From contig JACRCR010000054.1 of the NCBI GenBank assembly GCA_016218925.1, positions 1-64,000 of the forward strand: a DNA stretch of 64,000 nt, given 5' to 3'. The position numbers and the translations under genes are program-made. The notes under the pieces were generated by a model. The model saw only the letters and a list, made by a program, of their open reading frames with translations, did not search any database and was not told where the DNA came from. Source of the stretch: Deltaproteobacteria bacterium. Lineage in GTDB: Bacteria; Desulfobacterota; Binatia; UBA1149; CAITLU01. This document shows, in pieces, positions 39,957 through 48,878 of this stretch (within the stretch, counting starts at the first letter, position 1; every line of letters starts with the position of its first letter).

Positions 39957-41056
39957 CCGGGTTCGCCGAGCCGGCTGACGATGCGGCGCACGTCCTGACA
40001 ACGCGCGCGCGGACACACCAGCAGCGCATCGCCGGCGTCGACGACGACGAGATCGCTCACGCCCAGCAGTGCGACCGGCTTGCCGTGGGTGGCTACCACG
40101 TTGCCGCGGCTGTCGACGGCCAGCAACGGGTCGCGCGAAGCGTTGCCGTCCGCGTCGACCGGCCACAGCGCCGCGGTGGCGTCCCAGCTCCCGATGTCGG
40201 ACCAGGAAAAATTCGCAGGCAGCATCGCCACGTTGCGGCTGCGTTCGAGGACCCCGTAGTCGATCGATATCGACTCGAGGCGCGGATAGGCGCGATCCAG
40301 ACGCTCGCGCGGAACCCGGCCGCGCGAGCCGGGCGTGCGAGAACCGGCCATGCTCTTCAGCGCCCGCGCCAGGGCCGGCAGATGTTCGCCGAATTCCTTC
40401 CACAACACGTCGGCCCGCCACACGAACATCCCGCTGTTCCAGAAGTAGCTGCCGCTGTCGACGTAGCGCTTGGCCACCGCCAGGGTCGGTTTCTCCACGA
40501 AACCGCCCACCCGCCTGGCCTCGCCGTGCCCACCCAGCAGTGCGCCGGCTCGGATGTAGCCGTAGCCGGTGGCGGGTTCGGTCGGTCGGATGCCGAAGGT
40601 GACCAACTGACCGGCTCGGTCGGCCACGTCGAAACCGGTCAGCAGGTCGCTCTGGAAGCGCTCGCGTGGACCGATCACGTGGTCGGCGGGCAGCACCGCG
40701 ATCACTGCGTCGTCGCGCCGATGGAGAATCTCGAGGGTTGCCCAGCCGATGCACGGCGCGGTGTTGCGGCCGGTAGGTTCACCGAGAATCGAAGCCCGCG
40801 GCAGCGCGGGCAGCTCTCTGGCGATCTCGCCGACCAGGCTGCGGTTGGTGACGATCAGGATGTTCCTGGGCGCCACCATGCCGCGCAAGCGCGCGACCGT
40901 CTCGGCGAGCATCGAGCGTCGCCCGGCCAGTGCGAGCAACTGCTTGGGACGCTTGCGGCGACTCCAGGGCCAGAAGCGACTGCCGACCCCGCCGGCCATG
41001 ATGACCGCGAAACGGCGTTCCTTCGCGACGGGTCCTGAGCGTGATCGGCGGTGCAC
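39938..41056 (-). CDS. Mannose-1-phosphate guanylyltransferase
   Basis: FAVIMAGGVGSRFWPWSRRKRPKQLL, GRNTAPCIGWATLEI, VLPADHVI, FVEKPTLAVAKRYVDSGSYFWNSGMFVW. Confidence 0.94.
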   Translation of the reverse strand: MHRRSRSGPVAKERRFAVIMAGGVGSRFWPWSRRKRPKQLLALAGRRSMLAETVARLRGMVAPRNILIVTNRSLVGEIARELPALPRASILGEPTGRNTAPCIGWATLEILHRRDDAVIAVLPADHVIGPRERFQSDLLTGFDVADRAGQLVTFGIRPTEPATGYGYIRAGALLGGHGEARRVGGFVEKPTLAVAKRYVDSGSYFWNSGMFVWRADVLWKEFGEHLPALARALKSMAGSRTPGSRGRVPRERLDRAYPRLESISIDYGVLERSRNVAMLPANFSWSDIGSWDATAALWPVDADGNASRDPLLAVDSRGNVVATHGKPVALLGVSDLVVVDAGDALLVCPRARCQDVRRIVSRLGEPGWRQLS

Positions 41057-41101
41057 GGCGCGCGAATCCTCATGTCCTAAGGGGCGAAAAGCAAGCCGGG
41101 C

Positions 41102-41127
41102 GTGTTGCCTGACCGGGCGGGCAACAC
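41102..41127. repeat. Inverted repeat in divergent intergenic region
   Basis: GTGTTGCC (41102-41109) and GGCAACAC (41120-41127), 10-nt spacer. Confidence 0.85.
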
Positions 41128-41139
41128 TAACGTCCAGCC

Positions 41140-42117
41140 GTGCCGTCTGCGAAACCGTCTGATGCAGCGCCGCTCAGTTTCGTCGCTTCGAGCAGCGGTG
41201 TGCGCGTCGACCGCGCGCTTGCCGAACTCTCCGGGTGCGGGCGGCGCCGTGCACGGCTGTGGCTCGATCAGGGATTGGTTCGCGTCGAGGGCCACCGCGT
41301 GCGCGCCGGCGATCTGGTGCGAGCCGGCCAGCGCATCGACGTTGCCGGCGCGACTCCCGCGCCGGCAACCGCGCCCGTGACCGGCGCTGCGGCCACCGCG
41401 GCGGAGCCGATGCGTGTGTTGCTGGAAACCCCGACGCTGCTGGCCATCTTCAAGCCGGCGGGAGTGCACTCCCATCGCGGCCGCAGTGGTCCGACGGCCG
41501 CCGATTTCGTCGAGTCGGTCCTGGGCTCTCAGGCCGCGGTCGGCGAACGCGATCAGGAAGCGGGGATCGTCCACCGACTCGACTGCGACACTTCGGGCGT
41601 GTTGGTGGTCGCGAAGACCCGGCGCGGGTACTTCGCGCTACGCGAGGCTTTTGCGACCGGGCAGTCGCTCAAGTTCTACCTCGCGCTGGTGGACGGGCGG
41701 CTGCGCGAGCGATTCACGATCGACCGCCCGCTGGCGCGGCGCGCACGCGCGGTGGTAGCCGCCGGGACGCACGACCACGCGCTGGCGGCACAGACCTTCG
41801 TTGAGCCGCTCGACGGCGGAGCCGACTGGACCCTGGTGCTGGCTTCGATGCGAACCGGCGTGACCCACCAGATAAGGGCCCATCTGGCCCTGGCCGGCCA
41901 CCCGCTGCTCGGCGATAGGCTCTACGGACATCGCGCCGCTCCGAGCGGAACGCGTGCCGGTCAGTTGCTGCACGCTGCGCGCCTGAGACTCTCGGGTTGG
42001 GTCGACGTTTCGGTGCCGGCGCCGGCCGACTTCACCGGTGCCTACGCGGCGCTGCGCGGCCGCGCGGAGCGATCCCGAGCGCTGCGCGACGCTGCGGCGA
42101 CCGCGAGCGGCGACTGA
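41140..42117 (+). CDS. RluA/RluD family pseudouridine synthase
   Basis: S4-like SGVRVDRALAELSG...; AGIVHRLDCDTSGVLVVAKT; GVTHQIRAHLALAGHPLLGDRLYG. Confidence 0.94.
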   Translation: MPSAKPSDAAPLSFVASSSGVRVDRALAELSGCGRRRARLWLDQGLVRVEGHRVRAGDLVRAGQRIDVAGATPAPATAPVTGAAATAAEPMRVLLETPTLLAIFKPAGVHSHRGRSGPTAADFVESVLGSQAAVGERDQEAGIVHRLDCDTSGVLVVAKTRRGYFALREAFATGQSLKFYLALVDGRLRERFTIDRPLARRARAVVAAGTHDHALAAQTFVEPLDGGADWTLVLASMRTGVTHQIRAHLALAGHPLLGDRLYGHRAAPSGTRAGQLLHAARLRLSGWVDVSVPAPADFTGAYAALRGRAERSRALRDAAATASGD

Positions 42118-42124
42118 GGGAAGG

Positions 42125-42619
42125 TTACTTCTTAGGCGCTTTCTTGGCGGGCTTGGCGGGCTTGGCGGGCTTGGCGGCGGCTTTAGGCGTCTTGACGGGC
42201 AGCGGCGCGGGGGACGCAGGCAACTCCGGCAAGGTTGCCGCTGCGGCGGGCTTCTTTACCGGCGGTTTGCGCACGGTCTTGGATCCGTCGCCACCTTTGC
42301 TGCACGCCGTGCACATGTTCTTGGCGTTGTCGGCGTCTTCGACCAGACCGTCATCGAGATTGTGGCACACGCGCTTGCACTGCGCGCAGATGAAATAGAC
42401 GCCTTCGACGGTCTTGTTGATGCGTTCGCGGTTGAGGATGCGGCCGGCCAGCTTCTGGACGCGGATGCCGAGCAGTTCGACGTACTGCTGCTTGATCTTG
42501 GCGCGGCCCGCTTCGTCTTTGGGAAGGTCTTCGTCGAGGTCGCCGTCTGCCGCGTCGGTTTCGTCGAAGAGGCTGAACTCGCCCGAAGCCGGCGTGCCCT
42601 TCTTCTTCGCCCGTCCCAT
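42125..42619 (-). CDS. Zinc-ribbon protein of unknown function with (K-P-A)n basic tail
   Basis: VYFICAQCKRVCHNLDDGLVEDADNAKNMCTACSKGG with CxxC pairs; C-terminal KAAAKPAKPAKPAKKAPKK. Confidence 0.75.
   Translation of the reverse strand: MGRAKKKGTPASGEFSLFDETDAADGDLDEDLPKDEAGRAKIKQQYVELLGIRVQKLAGRILNRERINKTVEGVYFICAQCKRVCHNLDDGLVEDADNAKNMCTACSKGGDGSKTVRKPPVKKPAAAATLPELPASPAPLPVKTPKAAAKPAKPAKPAKKAPKK
42143..42178. repeat. 9-bp tandem repeat, 4 units, inside the CDS tail
   Basis: cttggcggg x3 then cttggcggc. Confidence 0.9.
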
Positions 42620-42635
42620 CGCCTGCCTCGCGCCC

Positions 42636-42803
42636 TCAGCGGGTGCGTTGCTTGTAGCCGCAGTTCTTGTCGCAGACCCAGAACAGCCCGCGCTCGCCGA
42701 AGCCGGCGAACAACACGACTTTGGCTTCGGCACCGCAGTCGGGGCAGCTCGACTTCTGCGACGGCGCGGCTTTTTGTGCGGTCTTGGCTTTCTTGGCTCC
42801 CAT
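42636..42803 (-). CDS. Small zinc-ribbon protein, 55 aa (below ORF-track cutoff)
   Basis: Hand-translated MGAKKAKTAQKAAPSQKSSCPDCGAEAKVVLFAGFGERGLFWVCDKNCGYKQRTR*; CPDC...CDKNC. Confidence 0.7.
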   Translation of the reverse strand: MGAKKAKTAQKAAPSQKSSCPDCGAEAKVVLFAGFGERGLFWVCDKNCGYKQRTR

Positions 42804-42972
42804 GGCTCTCTCGCAGCGGCGGGTCCGGCCCGCGCAATCTAGTCGTCCCGCGGACGGCCCCTGACAAGGTCCCGCCGCATCGTGAAACCGGCAAGCTACT
42901 GGCGCCGCGCTGAGCAGTCAAGGAAGCGCCCCTTCCTTGCAACCCTCGCGAGTATGGGTCAAGGCACCCGCC

Positions 42973-43767
42973 ATGCCGCCGTCCGCATCCCGATCGCTGC
43001 TGCGCGACGGCGAAACCGTGATCCTCGTCGACCGTCGCGGGCGCCGCCACCTCAAACGCCTGCGTCGCGGACACCGGCTGACCATCCGAGCATCGGTGCT
43101 GGCCTGCGACCAGCTCATCGACCTCGCCGAAGGCTCGCGGGTGGGTGCCGGCGAGGACGAGCAGTTCCTCATCCTGCGCCCGTCCTACGCCGAACTCATC
43201 CCGCTGCTCGAGCGCCCAGCCGAGCCGATCTTCGCGAAAGACGTCGGGCTGATCCTCACGCGCGGCGACATCCGCCCCGGCCAAACCGTGCTCGAGATCG
43301 GAGTCGGCTGCGGCGCGCTGACTATCGCGCTCGCACGCGCGGTCGGCCCCGGCGGCCACCTGGTGAGCTACGAGATCCGCGAGGAATTCGCCGCCGAGGC
43401 ACGTGCCAACGTGCTCGCGTACGAAGGCGACACGCCGCAATGGACGATCAAGGTGCGAGACGCGCGCGAAGGGTTCGACGAGGCCGACGTCGACCGCATC
43501 ATCGTCGACGTTCCCGATGCCGTGTCGGTAGTCGGGCCGGTCGAGGACGCGCTGCGCGACGGCGGCATCGTCGTTGTCTTCACCCCCACCGTGTTACAGA
43601 TGAAGGCCTTCCACGATAGCGTCGAAGCCTCGCACGCGCTGGCGCTGGCCGAGTCGTTCGAAGTGCTCGAGCGCAGCTGGCACATCGAGGGTCCCAGTGT
43701 GCGCCCCGATCACCGCATGGTCGCGCACACCGGCTTTCTCACTACCGCCCGCCGCCTGGCCCGCTGA
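42973..43767 (+). CDS. trmI: tRNA (adenine-N1)-methyltransferase, TrmI-like
   Basis: RPSYAELIPLLERPAEPIFAKDVGLILTRGDIRPGQTVLEIGVGCGALTIALARAVGPGG and VDRIIVDVPD. Confidence 0.88.
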   Translation: MPPSASRSLLRDGETVILVDRRGRRHLKRLRRGHRLTIRASVLACDQLIDLAEGSRVGAGEDEQFLILRPSYAELIPLLERPAEPIFAKDVGLILTRGDIRPGQTVLEIGVGCGALTIALARAVGPGGHLVSYEIREEFAAEARANVLAYEGDTPQWTIKVRDAREGFDEADVDRIIVDVPDAVSVVGPVEDALRDGGIVVVFTPTVLQMKAFHDSVEASHALALAESFEVLERSWHIEGPSVRPDHRMVAHTGFLTTARRLAR

Positions 43768-44506
43768 AGCGGGCCTCGAGCCAAGCCGGCAGCTCTTCGA
43801 CATCAGCCACCGCCGCGAGCGCGGGCGCAGCCGCCGAGCTATCGCGCGTCACCCACACGCTGGCGAGTCCGGCCGCCGTAGCGCCTTCGACGTCTTCGGC
43901 GAAGGTGTCGCCGACGTACAGGCAGCGAGACGGCGCCAGATCCAGTTCGCCGCAGGCACGGCGGAAGATCGACGCCGACGGTTTGCGGATACCCTGCTCG
44001 GCCGAGATCACGATCGATTCGAGATGAACGTCCAGGCCCGCCTGCGCCAGCACGCGCCTGGCGGTCGGGCCGTGGTCGAAGTTGGAGACCAGCGCGAGTC
44101 GATATGTCGCGCCCAGACGCTCCAGCAGCCGGCCGCGGCCGGATGGAACCACCACCGCGCCGGCCAGGCTCTCCATGTGCGCCTCCGCCATCTCGGCGGC
44201 GGCGCTGGCGGCCGCGGCGCCCTCGACGCCCAGGCGCTGCAGCGCCTGCTCGAAACGCACCGCAGTGGGGATCTCGATCCCCATGCGGCGCTTGTATTCG
44301 AGTAGCTCCGCTCCGACTTCACGCAGGCAGGCCATAAAACGCTCGGTCTCCAGGCCGGGAGCGTACTCGGCCAGGATTCGCGGCAGATCGGTCACGGTCA
44401 TCACGACGCTGCGGCCATCTACCAACGCGCGCGGGAGCCGCTCGTCGTCGAAGAAGACGAGAGTGCCGAAAAGATCGAAGACTATCGCGTCAGGAGCGGC
44501 GTTCAC
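43742..44506 (-). CDS. HAD family hydrolase
   Basis: DAIVFDLFGTLVFFDDE, LALVSNFDHGPTARRVL, GIRKPSASIFRRAC, CLYVGDTFAEDVEGATAAGL. Confidence 0.94.
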   Translation of the reverse strand: MNAAPDAIVFDLFGTLVFFDDERLPRALVDGRSVVMTVTDLPRILAEYAPGLETERFMACLREVGAELLEYKRRMGIEIPTAVRFEQALQRLGVEGAAAASAAAEMAEAHMESLAGAVVVPSGRGRLLERLGATYRLALVSNFDHGPTARRVLAQAGLDVHLESIVISAEQGIRKPSASIFRRACGELDLAPSRCLYVGDTFAEDVEGATAAGLASVWVTRDSSAAAPALAAVADVEELPAWLEARFSGPGGGR

Positions 44507-44987
44507 GGCGACTCAGCAGCAGGCCGCTGCCGCACAACAGGAGCATCCCGCCGCCGAGCACTACGGCGTTCAGGCGTACCGACAACTGGTGCAACTGCGC
44601 GAAGCGCTGCGCTTGATCGCGGTCACCGCGCAGTCGCGCGACTTCTGGATGAACGACGACCGTCGAGTAGAGTTGCGCCGCGGTCATCAGTGCGAGCACC
44701 AGGGTCCCAAACCGCCACGCCTTTCCGGCGCCGCGCGCAAGGTGCAGCGCGACTGCCAGCGCGACGATGCCGAGCACGCAACCGACGCGGAAGTACCAGG
44801 GAAACAACAACGCCGCGATCGCTCCGGCTTCGTTCGCGGCCAGATGTGTGAACAGGACCGGCAGCACGACTGCCGAGAAGAATGCCGCGGTTCCGATCCA
44901 CAGCGCCAGTGCAGTGACGAACACCGCGATCGCTGCCGCGCCGTCACTCGTGCCGGTACGGCCGGGCCCCGTAGCGTTCTCTTGCAT
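44490..44987 (-). CDS. DUF4149-like integral membrane protein
   Basis: Four hydrophobic helices; ALWIGTAAFFSAVVLPVLFTHL. Confidence 0.6.
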   Translation of the reverse strand: MQENATGPGRTGTSDGAAAIAVFVTALALWIGTAAFFSAVVLPVLFTHLAANEAGAIAALLFPWYFRVGCVLGIVALAVALHLARGAGKAWRFGTLVLALMTAAQLYSTVVVHPEVARLRGDRDQAQRFAQLHQLSVRLNAVVLGGGMLLLCGSGLLLSRRERRS

Positions 44988-45085
44988 GGGCCTACGTTAA
45001 CGCCGTCGCGGGTCCCAGTCGACCGCGCCGCAGTGTCCACGCCGCGCGCAGACCGCGACAATGCGGTCTCGACACCGCGGGTCGA

Positions 45086-46141
45086 CTACTCGAGGCAGGC
45101 GGCCAGTGCGGCCGCTGCATGTTGGGCGCCGGAACAGTCGACCGGCGCGGGCTCGGACTCTTCCAGCAACGCGCACAGGTCCGAGGACCATGCGCCGCTT
45201 CGCAGTGCATGAGCCGAAATCCGCCGCGAGCCGGAGCGTCGCTGCAACCAGGCTTCCAGTACCGCACTCTCCGGGAAGCCCGGACGCGCCACCCACAGCA
45301 GCCGCGTGGCAGTTGCAACGACGTCGCCGATCAGTCCATAGCCCGGCTTTCCCACCACCACGTCGGCGGCTTCGAGCAGGTCGAGAAAGTCCACCGCGCA
45401 GTCGCTCGTCACGTCGCTGCGCACGCGGTCGCCAGGCCAGCCGCGCGCAAGCAGATAGCGAACGCCGGGCAGCGGCGGCGGCAGCCTCAGCAACGACGAC
45501 GAGTCGGGCCTCAGTGCGATCAGCACCAGACGCTCGCCTGCACCGGCGCCGAGCCGCGCTCGCGTATGAATGCGCCGGCCCGCCGGCCGTCGCGCCACCA
45601 GGCCGATCGATCGGCGGTTCGTGAACGCGTCCATCGGCGCCGACGGCGCCGTCTCGAGCAACAGCCCGGCGCGCGCGTACATCGACGCGCTGGCCTGCGC
45701 CGCAGCATCGAAGCCGAGTTCCCGGTAGATCCAGTCCCACGAGAAATTGGCCAATGCCACCGAAGGAATCCCTGCGGCAGCGGCGGCCTCGAAGGCCGCG
45801 GGCGGAACGTCGCCCAGCACCAGATCGAAGCCGCGGCGCAGGCGCCCGGTCTCCTCAGCGACGATGTCGGGCAGGCGCATGAGCCATCGTTCCAGCGCCG
45901 CGCCAGTAGCCGCCGCATCGACCGTGACGTCGTCGCTCTGCTCGACTCCGATGTCGCTGGCGGCGGCGACCCACTCGGTGACGCGCTTCAGACTGGCCGG
46001 CCAGAGCTCCGGAGGCTGCGGCGCCACCACGCTCAGAGCCACCGGCATGCGCGCTGCCAGGCGCTCGAGCACCGCAGCGGCTCGCACCAGGTGGCCGTAG
46101 CCGTGACGCGAGAGGTAGACAGCGATGCGCGCGGTAGCCAA
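45086..46141 (-). CDS. Glycosyltransferase-like (GT-B, UDP-glycosyltransferase/MurG-like) protein
   Basis: IAVYLSRHGYGHLVRAAAVLERLAAR...ADVVVGKPGYGLIGDVVATATRLLWVARPGFPESAVLEAWL. Confidence 0.78.
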   Translation of the reverse strand: MATARIAVYLSRHGYGHLVRAAAVLERLAARMPVALSVVAPQPPELWPASLKRVTEWVAAASDIGVEQSDDVTVDAAATGAALERWLMRLPDIVAEETGRLRRGFDLVLGDVPPAAFEAAAAAGIPSVALANFSWDWIYRELGFDAAAQASASMYARAGLLLETAPSAPMDAFTNRRSIGLVARRPAGRRIHTRARLGAGAGERLVLIALRPDSSSLLRLPPPLPGVRYLLARGWPGDRVRSDVTSDCAVDFLDLLEAADVVVGKPGYGLIGDVVATATRLLWVARPGFPESAVLEAWLQRRSGSRRISAHALRSGAWSSDLCALLEESEPAPVDCSGAQHAAAALAACLE

Positions 46142-46165
46142 GCGGCTGTGGGCCGGCGCCGGGCG

Positions 46166-46537
46166 TCAGTCTTGCGAGGCTGCGAAAGAGGCGCCGCAAC
46201 CGCAACTGTGGGCTGCGTTCGGATTGACGAACTTCAGACCGGCGCCGTGCAGACCGTCGACGTAGTCGAGAACCGTCCCGCGCAGCATCGCGGCGCTCTC
46301 GGCGTCGACGTAGACCTCCACCGCGCCGGCGCGGTAGACGAAGTCGTCCGCGGCTGGGGAGGCCACGAACTTGACAGAATACTCGTACCCTGAGCAGCCC
46401 CCTTTGACGACGGCCAGGCGCAGGCCGTGATCGTCGCCGAGACCCTCGCCGGCCCTTGCGGCAAGGACCTTCTCGATCGCCTTGGGGGTGAGCTGCACGA
46501 TGGTTTCGCTCTGCGCCGTCGGAATGTTTGTATGCAT
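46166..46537 (-). CDS. Iron-sulfur cluster assembly A-type protein (IscA/ErpA)
   Basis: QLTPKAIEKVLAAR...VKGGCSGYEYSVKF...GLKFVNPNAAHSCGCGASF (three conserved Cys). Confidence 0.93.
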   Translation of the reverse strand: MHTNIPTAQSETIVQLTPKAIEKVLAARAGEGLGDDHGLRLAVVKGGCSGYEYSVKFVASPAADDFVYRAGAVEVYVDAESAAMLRGTVLDYVDGLHGAGLKFVNPNAAHSCGCGASFAASQD

Positions 46538-47726
46538 GATGGCCGGCGTGGACTCTACCACCCCCGCGGCGCCGCGCAACGGCGTCCCCGAGCATGGCCG
46601 TGAAGCGACGGCGCTGCGCGATGCGATTCGCGCCCGTGCGCTGGCTCTCGGCTTCGCAGCGTGCGGCTTTACCGGCGCGGAGGATCTGGACTGCGGCGTG
46701 TTGCTGAGCGATTGGTTAGCCGCGCAGCGCCACGGTCTGATGGACTACCTCGAGCGCGATCCGCAGCGACGCCTCTCGCCCCGAGCTACCCTCGCCAGCG
46801 CCGCCTCGGTGATCACCGTCGCGTGGAAATATCCGGGCGCCGCAGTGGCGCCCGATCCCGACTGGCGCGCGCGATTGACCGGACGTGTCGCCGCGTACGC
46901 CCTCGGCCCCGATTACCACGTGCACCTGGCCGAGAAACTCGAGTTGCTGGCGGCGTTCGTTCGCGAGTGCGGCAGCCGCGCAACCGAAGTCCAGGTCGAC
47001 GGCGGGCCGCTGGTCGAGCGTCACCTCGCGAGGCGGGCGGGCCTCGGTTGGTACGGGCACAACACGATGCTGCTGCATCCGCGTCACGGCTCCACGTCGC
47101 TGCTCGGCTGCCTGCTCACCGACCTGCCGCTGCCCGTCGATGAGCCCGTTGTCGCCGACCACTGCGGCTCCTGCCGTGCGTGTCTGCCCGCCTGCCCCAC
47201 CGGCGCGCTCGACCACGGTCCGACCATCGACGCGCGTCTGTGCATTTCGTACCTCACCATCGAGCTGCGCGGCCCGATCCCGCGCGAGTTGCGCGCCCGC
47301 ATCGGCAACTGGGTGTTCGGCTGCGACGCGTGCCAGGACGTGTGCCCCTGGAACCACGCCTCAGGTCTCGCGCACGCGTTGCTGCGCCCCTCGCTGCCGG
47401 GTCTGCTCGCGATGGACGAGGACGAGTTCCGCCAGACCTACGCGGGCACAGCGCTGGTGCGCCCCAAGCGACGAGGCCTGGCGCGAAACGCCGCCGTCGC
47501 GCTCGGCAACAGCGCCAACGCTGCGGCGCTGGAGCCGCTCGCCCGTGCTCTGGCCGAGCACGACGAAGCGCTGGTTCGCGCTCACGCGGCGTGGGCGTTG
47601 GGCGAGCTGGCCGGCGCTCGGGCTGAGCTTTCTCTGCTGCGCGCCGAAGCAGTCGATCCGGTGGCGCCGGTGCGGCGCGCGGCCGGCGCGGCACTGAGAC
47701 GGGCGCGGCGGCCAAACGTCAATTGA
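46536..47726 (+). CDS. queG: Epoxyqueuosine reductase
   Basis: DYLERDPQRRLSPRATLASAASVITVAWKYP, CGSCRACLPACPTGAL, WVFGCDACQDVCPWN, HEAT-like tail; exact start uncertain. Confidence 0.93.
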   Translation: MMAGVDSTTPAAPRNGVPEHGREATALRDAIRARALALGFAACGFTGAEDLDCGVLLSDWLAAQRHGLMDYLERDPQRRLSPRATLASAASVITVAWKYPGAAVAPDPDWRARLTGRVAAYALGPDYHVHLAEKLELLAAFVRECGSRATEVQVDGGPLVERHLARRAGLGWYGHNTMLLHPRHGSTSLLGCLLTDLPLPVDEPVVADHCGSCRACLPACPTGALDHGPTIDARLCISYLTIELRGPIPRELRARIGNWVFGCDACQDVCPWNHASGLAHALLRPSLPGLLAMDEDEFRQTYAGTALVRPKRRGLARNAAVALGNSANAAALEPLARALAEHDEALVRAHAAWALGELAGARAELSLLRAEAVDPVAPVRRAAGAALRRARRPNVN

Positions 47727-47763
47727 CCCCGCGCCGACCAGGGGCAACAGTGCCGCTGAGCCG

Positions 47764-48768
47764 ATGAGCACTGCAGCCACCAAGCAAGACAGCGAACTCT
47801 TCGATCGCTTCCGCAGCCTCGGCCAGGAGACCGTGTACTCGGAAGAGAGCTGCCAGCACATCGAAGAGCTGGTCGCGGAAATCACCGCCCTCAAGCGCGA
47901 GAAGAACGCGGTGATCCTCGCCCACAATTATCAACGGCCGGAGATTTTCGAGGTTGCCGATTTCGTCGGCGATTCACTCGAACTGGCGCGTCGCGGCCGC
48001 GATGTAGCCGAGAGCACCATCGTGCTCTGCGGTGTCCATTTCATGGCCGAGACCGCCAAGATCCTCTCGCCCGACAAGCGCGTGCTGATTCCCGACGCGC
48101 GCGCCGGTTGCTCCCTGGCCGACAGCGTCGACGCCGACGCGCTGGTGGCGCGGCGTGACGAGCTCCGCAAGGTCTTCCCCGACCTGGTCGTGGTCAGCTA
48201 CGTCAACACCACCGCGGCTGTCAAGGCGGTGACCGACGTGTGCTGCACGTCGTCGAATGCAGTCAAGATCGTGGGCGCCGTCGACTCGAACAACATCCTG
48301 TTCGTACCCGACCGCAACCTGGCGGCGTACGTATCGGCGAACACCGCCAAGAACATCATCGCCTGGGACGGCGACTGTTACGTTCACCATCAGATCCGAC
48401 CCGACGTCATCCGTAAGGTGCGCGAGGCCCACCCCGGAATCCGCGTTGTCGCCCACCCGGAGTGCCGAACCGACGTACTGGCCGAAGCCGACGCGGTGCT
48501 CAGTACCAGCGGGATGATCCGCTACGCACGCGACACCGATGCCGCCGAGTTCCTGGTCGTCACCGAGTGCGGCCTGTCCGACCGGCTGCTGATGGAAGTG
48601 CCCGAAAAGCGCTTCTACAAAGCCTGCCAGCTCTGCCACTACATGAAGATGATCACGCTGCCCGGCACCCGCGACGCTCTCATCCACGGCAAGGACGAAG
48701 TGTCGCTCGATCGCGAAGTCTGCGACCACGCCCGTGCCTCGCTCGAAAGGATGATCGAGTTGGGCTGA
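47764..48768 (+). CDS. nadA: Quinolinate synthase
   Basis: KNAVILAHNYQRPEIFEVADFVGDSLELAR, VCGVHFMAETAKIL, PDARAGCSLADSV, CTSSNAVKI. Confidence 0.96.
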   Translation: MSTAATKQDSELFDRFRSLGQETVYSEESCQHIEELVAEITALKREKNAVILAHNYQRPEIFEVADFVGDSLELARRGRDVAESTIVLCGVHFMAETAKILSPDKRVLIPDARAGCSLADSVDADALVARRDELRKVFPDLVVVSYVNTTAAVKAVTDVCCTSSNAVKIVGAVDSNNILFVPDRNLAAYVSANTAKNIIAWDGDCYVHHQIRPDVIRKVREAHPGIRVVAHPECRTDVLAEADAVLSTSGMIRYARDTDAAEFLVVTECGLSDRLLMEVPEKRFYKACQLCHYMKMITLPGTRDALIHGKDEVSLDREVCDHARASLERMIELG

Positions 48769-48878
48769 CCGGGGTGCGGCGCCGTCGTCGCGAGTCGGGC
48801 GTTCTCTTCCCGTCTTGGCCGAAGTGCCTTCTACGCGTAAGATGCGGCACCAAGAAACCCTGACCGGGAGGGAGCGCC

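Noticed and set aside
38262-39998. 578-aa plus-strand ORF
   Set aside because: Antisense shadow of the PlsB-like gene.
37290-40754. 1154-aa extended acyltransferase ORF
   Set aside because: The first ~265 residues are an out-of-frame read of the mannose-1-phosphate guanylyltransferase gene; true start is near 39956.
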